NCBI GenBank assembly: GCA_964347325.1
Contig: CAYFYA010000004.1
Coordinates: 52,348 to 116,347, forward strand
DNA: 64,000 bases
DNA from: JAJISG01 sp964347325
GTDB taxonomy: Archaea > Thermoplasmatota > Thermoplasmata > RBG-16-68-12 > JAJISG01
Direction: 5' to 3'
A model generated the notes under the pieces. It saw nothing but the letters and a program-made list of their open reading frames with translations, made no database searches and had not been told where the DNA came from. Positions within the stretch are counted from its first letter, which is position 1, and every line of letters starts with the position of its first letter. Made by a program: the position numbers and the translations under genes. Shown here piece after piece: positions 43,233-51,910 of the stretch.

Positions 43233-44339
43233 ATGGTTGAGCTTAGAGTGGTCCCCTTCAATCCGAAGCGGGCATCGCGGAAAGAGTGGGCTCGATACCA
43301 CGATTACCGCCGGAAGCGGCACCAGGAAACGGACCCCGACGATCCGATCCCAGCGGATGCCAGGGTCGAAGCTTACGAGCGGATGGAAGGCGTCGACTGG
43401 AAGGCGCACCGGTACGGCATCCTTGACGCGAAGCGCCCGGAACAGTGGGTTGGTATGCTGATCCTCGAGGTCGCCCGGCCAGGCGGTCCTAGCTACGAGG
43501 AGAACGAGCACATTCTCTGGATCTGGATGTCGCTGCTCCCAGACTACCGTAGGCAGGGAATCGGCCGTCGACTCCTAGGTCGGGCCGCCAAGTTCGCCCG
43601 CGAGGAGGGGAAGTCACTGATTATATCCTACGCCGAGGAGGAGGGCGGCATGGCATTCCTGCGGGCAGTCGGCGCCAAGGACGCGCAGCGAACGCGCCAA
43701 AGCCGGTTGAAGCTGGACAGTGTGGACTGGCAAATGGTGGAGCAGTGGGCAGCCGAGGGCCCCCAGAGATCTCGGGGCACGAGGCTCCGGTGGTTCATGA
43801 ATCGCATCGATGACGACGCCATCGAGGAGTTCTGCACGGCGTTGACGGAGGTATGGAACATGATGCCCCGCGACGACCTTGAAATCGGAGATGAGGTATT
43901 CATCCCGGAGCGGATACGGAGGCATGAGGCCGCCGTCGTCGGCGGGGGCGGGATTAAGCTGACGGTCGTCACCGAGGAGGAAGACGGCAAGATCTCCGGC
44001 CTGACGGAGATGGGGCATTACCCCGAGGACGGGTGGCTCATTCACCAGTGGATGACGGGGGTGCGTTTGCCGTATCGCGGACGAGGTCTGGGGAAGTGGC
44101 TCAAGGCTGCCATGCTCCTCCGAGTTCGCGAAGAGTTCCCGCAAATTCAGGTCGTTCGGACAGGTAACGCTTCGTCCAACGCACCCATGTTGTCTATCAA
44201 CACACGCCTCGGCTTCAAGCTGTACCGGGAAGGCATGCAGTTCCAGCTCTCTCTCGACGATCTGGAGGCCTATCTCACTCGAGAGAGTAAAGGCGAGAAG
44301 GCCATCCCCGTAGAGGAGGACGGACTCGCCGGGATTTGA
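43233..44339 (+). CDS. Tandem GNAT-domain N-acetyltransferase
   Basis: 368-residue protein with two GNAT folds. The first lies at about 1-170, with an acetyl-CoA loop in YRRQGIGRRLLGRAAKFA. The second lies at about 200-350, with VRLPYRGRGLGKWLKAAML followed by VVRTGNASSNAPMLSINTRLGFKL. The arrangement resembles mycothiol-synthase-like double GNATs; the substrate is unknown. ATG 43233 has GGAGG about ten nt upstream. Its last 19 nt overlap the 3' end of tRNA-Arg on the other strand. Confidence 0.85.
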   Translation: MVELRVVPFNPKRASRKEWARYHDYRRKRHQETDPDDPIPADARVEAYERMEGVDWKAHRYGILDAKRPEQWVGMLILEVARPGGPSYEENEHILWIWMSLLPDYRRQGIGRRLLGRAAKFAREEGKSLIISYAEEEGGMAFLRAVGAKDAQRTRQSRLKLDSVDWQMVEQWAAEGPQRSRGTRLRWFMNRIDDDAIEEFCTALTEVWNMMPRDDLEIGDEVFIPERIRRHEAAVVGGGGIKLTVVTEEEDGKISGLTEMGHYPEDGWLIHQWMTGVRLPYRGRGLGKWLKAAMLLRVREEFPQIQVVRTGNASSNAPMLSINTRLGFKLYREGMQFQLSLDDLEAYLTRESKGEKAIPVEEDGLAGI

Positions 44340-44395
44340 ACCCGGGATCGCCGGCTTAGAAGGCCGGTGCCCTATCCAGGCTAGGCTACGAGTCC
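44321..44395 (-). tRNA. tRNA-Arg (TCT)
   Basis: 75 nt with acceptor stem GGACTCG/CGAGTCC, D arm, anticodon stem CCGGC/GCCGG around loop CTTCTAA (anticodon TCT, reading AGA), and T arm CCGGG-TTCAAAT-CCCGG. No intron and no encoded CCA. Its TATA box is at 44417-44427. Confidence 0.95.
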
Positions 44396-44416
44396 TGGCT
44401 GTCCATGCTAGAGTAC

Positions 44417-44427
44417 GCTATAAAACG
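44417..44427 (-). promoter_or_regulatory. TATA box of tRNA-Arg
   Basis: CGTTTTATAGC on the minus strand, centred about 26 nt upstream of the mature 5' end at 44395, as expected if transcription starts at or near the mature end. Confidence 0.6.
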
Positions 44428-44770
44428 TTGATGTCGTCCACCCCAAACGACTCTCTCAGGAGCGCCTCGAGGCCGGGAAGGAAACCCCCAGACACCCTCT
44501 CCGCGGCCCGCCTCCCCTCCGGATCGACGTACGTGAACACCAGGTCCTCCCCCTCCGGGTCACACTGTGGAGGTTGAACCTCTTGAGGTCAGCGTTGCAG
44601 GGATGTTCTTCGCTGGACCTTCAGCCCATGGGAAGAGGCTTTTGAACCACCGGGCCGGAAGGCGGACCTCGACAGGGGGCCCGGCGGACTCACCACGTCA
44701 CCGTCAAGCGCCATACTCTGAGCACTCTGGCCCGGCCGCATCTGATCTCTCCTTAGACATGTGAGCTGCA
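44418..44770 (-). pseudogene. Possible decayed gene in a 496-nt gap
   Basis: 44396-44891 has no intact gene. On the minus strand, 44588-44418 is an open frame of 56 codons that reads like a protein C-terminus (EDLVFTYVDPEGRRAAERV, then GFLPGLEALLRESFGVDDI) but has no upstream start codon. Protein-like segments continue upstream in other frames (NADLKRFNLHSV near 44560-44595; MALDGDVVSPPG at 44714). This pattern suggests a gene broken by one or more frameshifts, or sequencing indels. Family not recognised. Confidence 0.35.
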
Positions 44771-44891
44771 CTTCGACCCCTGCTGGGCGACTGTTCAGGC
44801 CCACGCTCAGATGACTGGCAAACTTTATAGGCAGGAAGCTCAGTGAAACGACCGAATCCAGAGAATCTTCACGCTCATAGGAGGTCCTTCA

Positions 44892-46637
44892 ATGGAGGCA
44901 GACGTAGCGATACGCATTGGCGGCGCCGCGGGTGATGGCGTTGCCTCTACGGGGGAAACTTATGCCATCGCCGGCGCCCGCAGCGGCCTAAACGTAACTA
45001 CCTATCAGAGCTATCAGTCCGTGATCCGTGGCGGACACATATGGTTCCAGATTCGCCTCTCAAACGAAAAGCGTCACTCCCCCGGCGACGATTTCCACAT
45101 CCTGCTGGCCCTCAACCAAATGACGTTGGACATTCACGTGCCCGACATCTCGGCCCCTGGCGGCGTCATCTTCGACCCTTCTCGAGTAAAGTTGAAGGAA
45201 GAGTTGTTGCCCCCGGGAGTTCGCCCGCTTCCCGTTCCTGCCCAGGACATCTCCATGGAGGTCAGCGGGAAGCCAATCATGCAGAACACAGCCGCCCTCG
45301 GCGCTCTCATGCATCTCCTGAAGCTTGACCTTGAGGTGCTCGAAAGTAGTCTGGAGAAGCTGTTCGGCAAGAAGTCCGAGAAGATCATCGACATGAACAA
45401 GACCGTAGCAAGGAAGGGGTACGAGCACGCAGGGGAGAACCACGACTCCTTCGACTTTGGCCTGAAATCTACGGGCGAGCGGCGACCGATCATGTCCGGT
45501 AACCAGGCCATCTGTCTCGGGGCCCTTGCTGGTGGAGTCAAGCTCCTCGCTCAATATCCCATGACACCGGCATCCTCCATCATGCACTGGATGGCGGCCC
45601 ATCGGGAGAAGTATGGCGTCGTGCTGAAACAGACAGAGGACGAGCTGGCAGCTATGAACCTTACCGTCGGCGCCAGCTTCGCGGGGGTGCGTGCCATGAC
45701 TGCAACATCCGGCGGTGGCTACTCCTTGATGGTCGAGGCGACGGGTCTAGCAGGAATGACGGAGACCCCAGCGGTCATCGTGGAGGTGCAGCGGGCTGGT
45801 CCATCCACCGGACTGCCGACGAAGACTGAGCAGGGCGACCTGAACATGATTTTCGGGGCCTCCCAGGGGGAATTCCCCCGGATAATCATGGCGCCCCGGA
45901 ATCCAGAGGAGTGCTATGAGGTGTCCTGGAGGGCCTTCAACCTGGCTGAGACCTACCAATGCCCTGTCTTCATCATCTCGGACCTCTACCTCGGCGAGAT
46001 GTGGAGGACGGTGGAACCCCCCGACTTCGAGGTCCCGATAGTCCGTGGCCTCATGGCCGAGGACGGAGGAGAAGATTACCTAAGGTACCGCGTCACAGAG
46101 TCGGGCATCTCTCCCCGAGCCATCCCCGGTCAGGAGGGGCTTATGTTCGTCGCCGGGAGCGACGAGCACAACGAGAAGGGAGATCTCATCAGCGACGTTC
46201 TCGCTGGCATCCCCCGGCACGTGGGAGAGAGAGCCGAGCAGGTGGCCAAGAGGATGAGGAAGCTGGAGGTGGCAGTGAAGGACCTGAAGCCGCCGGAACT
46301 CTACGGGCCGAAGAAGGCGGACCTTACCATTGTCTCCTGGGGTTCGACCCAGGCCGCCGTCCGTGACGCCCTGCCCACCCTGGGGGACGAGGGTGTGAAG
46401 GCCAACTCCCTGGAGTTCTGCGATCTCTGGCCCCTGAGAGTGGAGGATGCGAAGAAGGCGCTACTGGCCGCTCCTCTGCTCCTCTCCGTCGAGGGCAACT
46501 ACACAGGACAGTTCACAAGACTCCTGAGGGCGGAAACGGGGGTCGAGATTGAGAACAGCCTCTTCAAGTACGATGGAGAGCCCTTCTACTCGAAGGAGGT
46601 CGTCACCAGGACGATGGAGGTGTACCATGGCAGCTGA
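44892..46637 (+). CDS. korA: 2-oxoacid:ferredoxin oxidoreductase, fused gamma-alpha subunit
   Basis: 581-residue subunit of a two-subunit 2-oxoacid:ferredoxin oxidoreductase. Residues 1-180 form the gamma-type domain (IRIGGAAGDGVASTGE) and 200-581 the alpha pyrimidine-binding domain with AQYPMTPASSIMHWMA and a conserved FITE-like region ADLTIVSWGSTQAAVRDAL. The enzyme oxidises 2-oxoglutarate or other 2-oxoacids to acyl-CoA while reducing ferredoxin; the substrate cannot be fixed from sequence. A TATA box (ACTTTATAGG near 44820-44829) and TAGGAGGT upstream of ATG 44892 are strong. Overlaps korB by 11 nt. Confidence 0.93.
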   Translation: MEADVAIRIGGAAGDGVASTGETYAIAGARSGLNVTTYQSYQSVIRGGHIWFQIRLSNEKRHSPGDDFHILLALNQMTLDIHVPDISAPGGVIFDPSRVKLKEELLPPGVRPLPVPAQDISMEVSGKPIMQNTAALGALMHLLKLDLEVLESSLEKLFGKKSEKIIDMNKTVARKGYEHAGENHDSFDFGLKSTGERRPIMSGNQAICLGALAGGVKLLAQYPMTPASSIMHWMAAHREKYGVVLKQTEDELAAMNLTVGASFAGVRAMTATSGGGYSLMVEATGLAGMTETPAVIVEVQRAGPSTGLPTKTEQGDLNMIFGASQGEFPRIIMAPRNPEECYEVSWRAFNLAETYQCPVFIISDLYLGEMWRTVEPPDFEVPIVRGLMAEDGGEDYLRYRVTESGISPRAIPGQEGLMFVAGSDEHNEKGDLISDVLAGIPRHVGERAEQVAKRMRKLEVAVKDLKPPELYGPKKADLTIVSWGSTQAAVRDALPTLGDEGVKANSLEFCDLWPLRVEDAKKALLAAPLLLSVEGNYTGQFTRLLRAETGVEIENSLFKYDGEPFYSKEVVTRTMEVYHGS

Positions 46638-47496
46638 GGTCACGGTCTACAAGTCCGACGTGAAGCCGACGTGGTGTCCGGGCTGCGGAGACTTCGGTGT
46701 GCTCAACGCCTTCCTCAAGGCGGTAACGGAGCTCGACCTGGATCCTAAGAGTCTCGTCGTCGTCTCGGGCATCGGCTGTTCGTCCAACTTACCGCACTTC
46801 GTGAAGGGCTACGGGTTCCACGGGATCCACGGCAGAATCATCCCCGTGGCCACGGGCATCCGGCTCGCCAACCCGGAGCTTACCGTGGTTGGTGCTGGCG
46901 GGGATGGTGACGGTTACGGCATCGGCATGGGTCACTTCGTACACGCTATGCGAAGGAACATCGACATCACGTACATCGTGATGAATAACGAGATATACGG
47001 GCTGACGACGGGCCAGGCTTCCCCCACCAGCGAGAAGGGTATGGTGACAAAGTCCACCCCCGAAGGTGTCATCGAGTGGCCTGTCAACCCCATCGCCACC
47101 GCTCTAAGTTCAGGGGCGACCTACGTCTCGCGTGGTTTCTCCGGGGATCCCAACCACCTGGCGGAACTCATAAAGGGAGGAATCCAGCATAAGGGGTTCT
47201 CGCTGGTGGATGTCTTCTCTCCCTGCGTGACGTACAATAAGCACAACACCTACGGCTGGTTTCGGGAGAGGGTCTATAAGCTCGAGGATGAGGACTACGA
47301 CCCCTCCGACTTGGCAATCGCCTACGTGAAGGCGCACGAGTGGGGCGAAAGGATCCCCATTGGCCTCTTCTACAGGACGGAGGGGAAGCCCACCTACGAG
47401 GAGGAGGAGCCTGTCCTCAGAAAGGGTCCCTTGGTCCGCCAGCCGCTGGGACTCTCCAAGGCACAGGGTGAGGAACTTCTCGAGGAGTTCTTCTGA
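46627..47496 (+). CDS. korB: 2-oxoacid:ferredoxin oxidoreductase, beta subunit
   Basis: 289-residue ThDP-binding beta subunit. WCPGCGDFGVLNAF at the N-terminus, a further Cys in GIGCSSNLPHF and the ThDP motif GGDGDGYGIGMGHFVHAMRRN...NNEIYGLTTGQASPTS. The conserved cysteines fit a 4Fe-4S cluster. ATG 46627 lies inside the end of korA, so translation is coupled. No ferredoxin subunit is present, typical of the two-subunit class. Confidence 0.94.
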   Translation: MAAEVTVYKSDVKPTWCPGCGDFGVLNAFLKAVTELDLDPKSLVVVSGIGCSSNLPHFVKGYGFHGIHGRIIPVATGIRLANPELTVVGAGGDGDGYGIGMGHFVHAMRRNIDITYIVMNNEIYGLTTGQASPTSEKGMVTKSTPEGVIEWPVNPIATALSSGATYVSRGFSGDPNHLAELIKGGIQHKGFSLVDVFSPCVTYNKHNTYGWFRERVYKLEDEDYDPSDLAIAYVKAHEWGERIPIGLFYRTEGKPTYEEEEPVLRKGPLVRQPLGLSKAQGEELLEEFF

Positions 47497-48329
47497 CACC
47501 CCAGGCAAAGGATGGGAAGGAAGGCGACGACATCGTCAGGGATCTCCTAGAGATAGGGTGCAGCGGCTGGGCCTACGATTTCTGGGTAGGTGCCTTCTAT
47601 CCACCAGGGACACGGCCGCGGGATTACCTCAGGCTGTACTCGAGCGTCTTCGACGTTGTGGAGGTGGACTCCAGCTTCTACCGCATCCCCCCCAAGGGGA
47701 TGGTGGCAGGTTGGCGGATGGCGACCCCTGACCACTTCAGATTCACGGCTAAATTTCCCAAGCGGATTACCCACGAACTCAAGCTCAGGGAGGCGGAGCG
47801 TCCCCTGGGATGGTTCTACTCTTCCTTTGAGGAGCTGGGTCCGAAGCTGGACGCCTTCGTGGTGCAGATGCCGCCCTCGCTGAAGTACGACAAGGACCTC
47901 GAGGCCTTCGAGGCCTTCCTGGCCTTGCTGAAAGACGGCGTGCCCCACGCGGTGGAGTTCCGCCATAGGTCCTGGTTTCGCGACGACCTCTACGCCATGA
48001 TGGAGAGGTACGGCGTTGCCCTGGCGTGGTCGGAGACGCAGTACCTCAGGACGCCCGCCAAGGTGACGAGCGACCTCGTCTATCTCAGGATGATAGGCGA
48101 TCGCTCGTTGAAGAAGCTCGGAGAGATTCAGAAGGACAGGTCTGAGGAGATGGGTGGGTGGCTGTCCGATATCGAAGACGTAGTCGAGGGCGTAAGACGC
48201 GGGTACGTCTTCTTCAACAATCACTACGCGGGCTTCGGTCCTGGCTCCGTTAACGAGTTCAGGCGGTTGGCGGGGCTTATTGCGCGGGAGTTCCCTGAGA
48301 GCGGACAGAAGACTTTGGCCGAGTTCTAG
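47493..48329 (+). CDS. DUF72 (YecE-like) protein
   Basis: TIM-barrel-like DUF72 protein, about 278 residues: EIGCSGWAYDFWVGAFYPPG, VVEVDSSFYRIPPKGM, FTAKFPKRITHE, HAVEFRHRSWF and FFNNHYAGFGPGSVNEF. Function unknown; a nuclease or iron-sulfur role has been suggested for relatives. The frame contains no ATG, GTG or TTG from its upstream stop (47469) to 47658, which would delete about 55 conserved residues. CTG 47493, overlapping the korB stop and preceded by GAGGAG, is the best start. Confidence 0.9.
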   Translation: MTPQAKDGKEGDDIVRDLLEIGCSGWAYDFWVGAFYPPGTRPRDYLRLYSSVFDVVEVDSSFYRIPPKGMVAGWRMATPDHFRFTAKFPKRITHELKLREAERPLGWFYSSFEELGPKLDAFVVQMPPSLKYDKDLEAFEAFLALLKDGVPHAVEFRHRSWFRDDLYAMMERYGVALAWSETQYLRTPAKVTSDLVYLRMIGDRSLKKLGEIQKDRSEEMGGWLSDIEDVVEGVRRGYVFFNNHYAGFGPGSVNEFRRLAGLIAREFPESGQKTLAEF

Positions 48330-48365
48330 CCTCGGTACGTTATTATTTCAGCCCGTCCCTTCGTG

Positions 48366-49460
48366 ATGGGCCGACCGTCTATGGCCCGCACAATCATGCA
48401 CGTCGACATGGACGCTTTCTACGTCTCAGCGGAGCGTATCCGGAAGGAGGAACTCCGGGGGAGGCCGGTCGTCATCGGCGCCGACCCCAAGGAGGGGAAG
48501 GGGCGCGGCGTAGTGGCCGCGTGCTCGTACGAAGCCAGGGAGAAGGGGGTCCGCTCCGGGATGCCCATATCCACCGCCTACAGGAAGTGCCCCGATGCCA
48601 CTTTCATGAGGCCCGACTTCTCCTACTACGGCAGGGTCTCGGACCGCGTCATGAGAGTGCTGGAGGAGTTCGCCGACACCTTCGAGCAGGTGAGTATAGA
48701 CGAAGCTTACCTCGACGTGAGCAAGAGGGCGGGGAGCTACGCCAAGGCCAGGAAGCTGGCGGGACGCATCAAGAAGGCAGTGGAGGAGAGAACGGGGCTT
48801 ACATGTTCCATCGGCGTCGCCCCGAACAAGTCCATCGCCAAGATCGCTTCCGACATGAAGAAGCCGGACGGCCTTACCATCGTCAAGCCCGAGGATGCGG
48901 CCGAGTTTCTGAGGCCCTTGCCAGTCGCCAAGATTCCTGGGGTGGGAAAGAAGAGCAGGGCGATTCTAGAGGGGATGGGGGTGGAGACCATCGGGGACTT
49001 GGCTGAGAGGTCACCTGCGGATCTTACCCGTGTCTTCGGAAAGGGGGCCGTGTGGCTGTGGGCAGTCGCGCGGGGAGTTGAAGAACTTCCAGTGGAGGAG
49101 CGGGGAGAGCCCAAGTCCTTCAGCGCGGAGCACACCTTCGAGAGGAATACGGACGACTGGGACATCATCCACGACAGTCTGAGCGCCTTGGTGGACGACG
49201 TCTACTGGCGCATTAGGGACGATGGCTACCTGTTCAGGACAGTCGGCATCAAGATCAGATTCGAGGACTTCCGGACACACACTCGCGACAGGACACTCTC
49301 TTCCTACTCCAGGGAGAGGCAAACCATCGAGGAGGTGGCCAAGGAGCTCTTCAGGGAGTTCCACGACGCCCCGAAGAAGCTGAGGTTGATAGGCGTCAGG
49401 GTCTCGAGTCTGAAAAGGATGGAAGAGGGCCAGGAGACCCTGGGAAGGTGGACTTCCTAG
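48366..49460 (+). CDS. dbh: DNA polymerase IV (Dbh/DinB, Y family)
   Basis: Translesion polymerase of about 364 residues. Catalytic motifs: HVDMDAFYVSAE at the N-terminus, VVAACSYEAREKGVRSGMP, and SIDEAYLDVS with the catalytic Asp-Glu pair. A helix-hairpin-helix (LPVAKIPGVGKKSRAILEGMG) and a little-finger domain follow. The C-terminus has no evident PIP box beyond the final 15 residues. GTG 48363, ATG 48366 and ATG 48381 are possible starts; a TTATTATT box near 48341-48348 favours 48366. Confidence 0.95.
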   Translation: MGRPSMARTIMHVDMDAFYVSAERIRKEELRGRPVVIGADPKEGKGRGVVAACSYEAREKGVRSGMPISTAYRKCPDATFMRPDFSYYGRVSDRVMRVLEEFADTFEQVSIDEAYLDVSKRAGSYAKARKLAGRIKKAVEERTGLTCSIGVAPNKSIAKIASDMKKPDGLTIVKPEDAAEFLRPLPVAKIPGVGKKSRAILEGMGVETIGDLAERSPADLTRVFGKGAVWLWAVARGVEELPVEERGEPKSFSAEHTFERNTDDWDIIHDSLSALVDDVYWRIRDDGYLFRTVGIKIRFEDFRTHTRDRTLSSYSRERQTIEEVAKELFREFHDAPKKLRLIGVRVSSLKRMEEGQETLGRWTS

Positions 49461-49921
49461 GAGGATATGTCGGCTATGACGGCACGGGTGACCCTCAGGA
49501 CGTCCTTTGGTGAGACCAGCACGAGGGCACGCGGTGACCCTCCCCCTGCTACCATGGCGTCGAGAACCTGGACCTCGGGATCCATGACCATCCTAAGCCT
49601 CTGGCGGTGGGCGATGGGTGGGACCGACCCCGCTGGGTAACCGGTGGCAAGTCGGACCTCCCTGGCGTGGGCAAGCCTCAGCTTCTGAACTCCCAGGGCT
49701 CGTTGGGCCTTCCCTAGGTTGAGACGCCTATCGCCCCTGACGAAGCAGACGTGGGGTCTCCCCTCCTCATCCACAACCACCAGGCTCTTGACGATCTGCG
49801 CAGTTGAGACCCCCGCTACCTTTGCTGCTGCCTGGACAGTCTCGACGGGCTCTGGGAAGATGTCCACCCGACCGGCTATTCCGTGCCTCTCCATGTATTC
49901 TCTAAGGGTCGTCGCGTCCAT
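49457..49921 (-). CDS. YbaK/ProX-type aminoacyl-tRNA deacylase
   Basis: 154-residue editing domain protein: VQAAAKVAGVSTAQIVKSLVV, HVCFVRGDRRLNLGKAQRAL and GYPAGSVPPIAHRQRLRMVMD with the family GxxxGxxxP. Probably hydrolyses mischarged Cys- or Ala-tRNA(Pro); the exact substrate is not readable. It is convergent with the polymerase gene, overlapping by 4 nt. Confidence 0.88.
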   Translation of the reverse strand: MDATTLREYMERHGIAGRVDIFPEPVETVQAAAKVAGVSTAQIVKSLVVVDEEGRPHVCFVRGDRRLNLGKAQRALGVQKLRLAHAREVRLATGYPAGSVPPIAHRQRLRMVMDPEVQVLDAMVAGGGSPRALVLVSPKDVLRVTRAVIADISS

Positions 49922-49955
49922 CGGCGTATCCCCAATGCAACGTCGAGTCCCGTCA

Positions 49956-50678
49956 TCAGGGAGCCAGGATATCCCTTCTCTTGCGCTTCTCTTGGAACAG
50001 CCGGAAGGTTATCGGCATCCACTCCTCTGCGATCACCTGCATCTGGGACGCCAGATCCCGAATCTCCCACTGGGCGTCCCCGAAGCTCCTTATGGCTATG
50101 ATGTGCATGAGGCTGCGGGCGTTCACCGTCATGGTCCCGTTGACCGGCGTCGCCTCGGGCATGAGGTAGCGAGCGTCCTCCTTTGGAACTCCCGCCTCCA
50201 CGAGCTTCCGGTAGGCGGTGATAGCATCCTCCAAGACCTGGCGAACAAGCTTCCCCCTCGCCTCGGTTGACATGCTAATCTTCCTTACCCCTTTCTCCCT
50301 CGACCTGACCTCATCCGCGCTGAAGCTGGGGGGCCAGACGAAGTCGTCCGGTCGAAGGCTCTTGAGGCTCACGAACCTGCCGCTCTGAATGTCGAAGCTT
50401 GCCAAACGATGGCGCGTTAGCTGGGCCAGCGTCACACGGCTCATTCTCTCGATGCCCATGGTGATGGTCGGATGTTCAAAGGGACCCCAGTGGCCAGCAC
50501 TGATCAACTGCGCCAAGAAGTTCTCTATTTTCTCGTCGACGGTCTCGCCCTTGATGGGCTTCATAACCTCCTCGAAGGTCTTGGTCCAGGGTGGGTCCTT
50601 CATGTAGTCGCCTCGAGCTGCGAGACACACAAGCCTTTCAGGATCTGGAGTCGCCGCGACCTTCCGCACCCGGACCAA
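49956..50678 (-). CDS. thyX: FAD-dependent thymidylate synthase ThyX
   Basis: Makes dTMP using flavin and methylenetetrahydrofolate. The signature RHRLASFDIQSGR lies at residues 89-101 (RHRxxSxxxxSxR, where the first Arg-His-Arg and Ser contact FAD and dUMP). SAGHWGPFEHPTITMGIE and RSLMHIIAIRSFGDAQWEIRDLA are also conserved. 240 residues. Located 34 nt upstream of the ybaK-like gene on the same strand. Confidence 0.96.
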   Translation of the reverse strand: MVRVRKVAATPDPERLVCLAARGDYMKDPPWTKTFEEVMKPIKGETVDEKIENFLAQLISAGHWGPFEHPTITMGIERMSRVTLAQLTRHRLASFDIQSGRFVSLKSLRPDDFVWPPSFSADEVRSREKGVRKISMSTEARGKLVRQVLEDAITAYRKLVEAGVPKEDARYLMPEATPVNGTMTVNARSLMHIIAIRSFGDAQWEIRDLASQMQVIAEEWMPITFRLFQEKRKRRDILAP

Positions 50679-50839
50679 GTAGATCCTCCCCGCTCTGAGT
50701 ATGAACCTGAGTGGGAAGACCGTGCCGTTAGTTAATCGTTTCCGAGGGTCGACTCAGCAACCGTCTTGGGTGCTGCTGTCCGTCCCTGTACTTACTACCT
50801 CAGCGAGATAGAAATAGAGGGTCATCGATAAGTACGGGT

Positions 50840-51910
50840 ATGGACGAGGAGTCTCGCAAGATCCAGAAGATGGGGCTCTCGAGCCTCGGGGTGTCCCTCC
50901 CCAAGGATTGGGCGACCGCACTAGGCCTTGAACCTGGTTCGTCGGTGGAGCTGTCGAGGGAGGAGGACGGTTCCATCAAGGTGAGCGTTCCGGACAACAA
51001 GCTCCGCCAGGTGCCAGGTTGTACCATCAGGCTTGAGGGATGCGGCGAGCCAGGGGTCCTGGAGCGAGTGGTCATCGGCAACTACCTCCTTGGTAGGGAC
51101 TCCATCGAGGTCAAGTCGAAATCTGCCTTCCCCGAGTGGGCTATGGAGGAGGTCTACGATGCAGTGGATCGGCTGACGGGCGTCGCCATAGTTGAGCAGG
51201 CGAGCCGCTCAGTCTTGGTGGAGAGCTTCGTGGAACCCACCAGGTTCCCCGTGAGGGGCCTGCTGCGGAGGCTTCAGTACCTGACCCAGAGGATGGTCGT
51301 TATCTCCTTCCAGGGGATCGCCAAACCCACCCTCGAGGATCGCGAAAACCTAGACCGACTGGAAGAGGAGGTGGACAGGCTATACTGGTTGGTCACGCGT
51401 CAGCTGATGGCCGCGGCAACCAGCAAGCATGTGGGGGTCCAGATAGGCGAGACCGATCCGAGGCACATCGCTGGTGACATGCTTGTGGCCGCCATGCTCG
51501 AGAGAGTTGGCGACGTGGCCGTGAGTCTAGGGAGCCTGAGCGAGGAGGTGGCTCTGGAACTCTCGCGCTTTCCCGACCAGTTCTCTAAGAGTTTCCTCTC
51601 GGCGGGCGAGCGCGTTCAGGCCCTGGCTAGAGAGACGATGGAGGCCTTCTTCAACGGGGATGTCTCCGACTCCTCCAGCGTCATTGATGCCGTCCGGAAC
51701 ACCGTGGAGGAGTGTCAGAAGCTCTCCATATCACTCCCGGTGGGCGCGGATCCCGATTCGCGGTACTGCACCCTCTGCCTGCAGCTCAGGACGGCCATTG
51801 GTTCGCTATCGCAGATTGCTGAATACTACGGTACAGTGGCCCATGTGGCTCTCAACCGCGCCCTGGAGGAGGCGAGCGAGGTCTGCGAACCGAGAGATGT
51901 CCACCCCTAG
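50840..51910 (+). CDS. AbrB-PhoU phosphate uptake regulator (paralogue 3)
   Basis: 356 residues with the AbrB/SpoVT domain (ESRKIQKMGLSSLGVSLPKDWATALGLEPGSSVELS) and two PhoU repeats (DPRHIAGDMLVAAMLERVGDVAVSLGSLSEEV; LRTAIGSLSQIAEYYGTVAHVALN). An AT-rich GATAGAAATAG lies about 30 nt upstream of the ATG. Its stop codon abuts the convergent FrhB-like gene. Target unknown; no transporter is adjacent. Confidence 0.88.
   Translation: MDEESRKIQKMGLSSLGVSLPKDWATALGLEPGSSVELSREEDGSIKVSVPDNKLRQVPGCTIRLEGCGEPGVLERVVIGNYLLGRDSIEVKSKSAFPEWAMEEVYDAVDRLTGVAIVEQASRSVLVESFVEPTRFPVRGLLRRLQYLTQRMVVISFQGIAKPTLEDRENLDRLEEEVDRLYWLVTRQLMAAATSKHVGVQIGETDPRHIAGDMLVAAMLERVGDVAVSLGSLSEEVALELSRFPDQFSKSFLSAGERVQALARETMEAFFNGDVSDSSSVIDAVRNTVEECQKLSISLPVGADPDSRYCTLCLQLRTAIGSLSQIAEYYGTVAHVALNRALEEASEVCEPRDVHP

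Noticed and set aside
43022..43261. 79-codon minus-strand frame over the GNAT leader
   Set aside because: Low-complexity Ala/Arg/Pro composition; the eL41 and GNAT genes and the RNA fold explain the region better.
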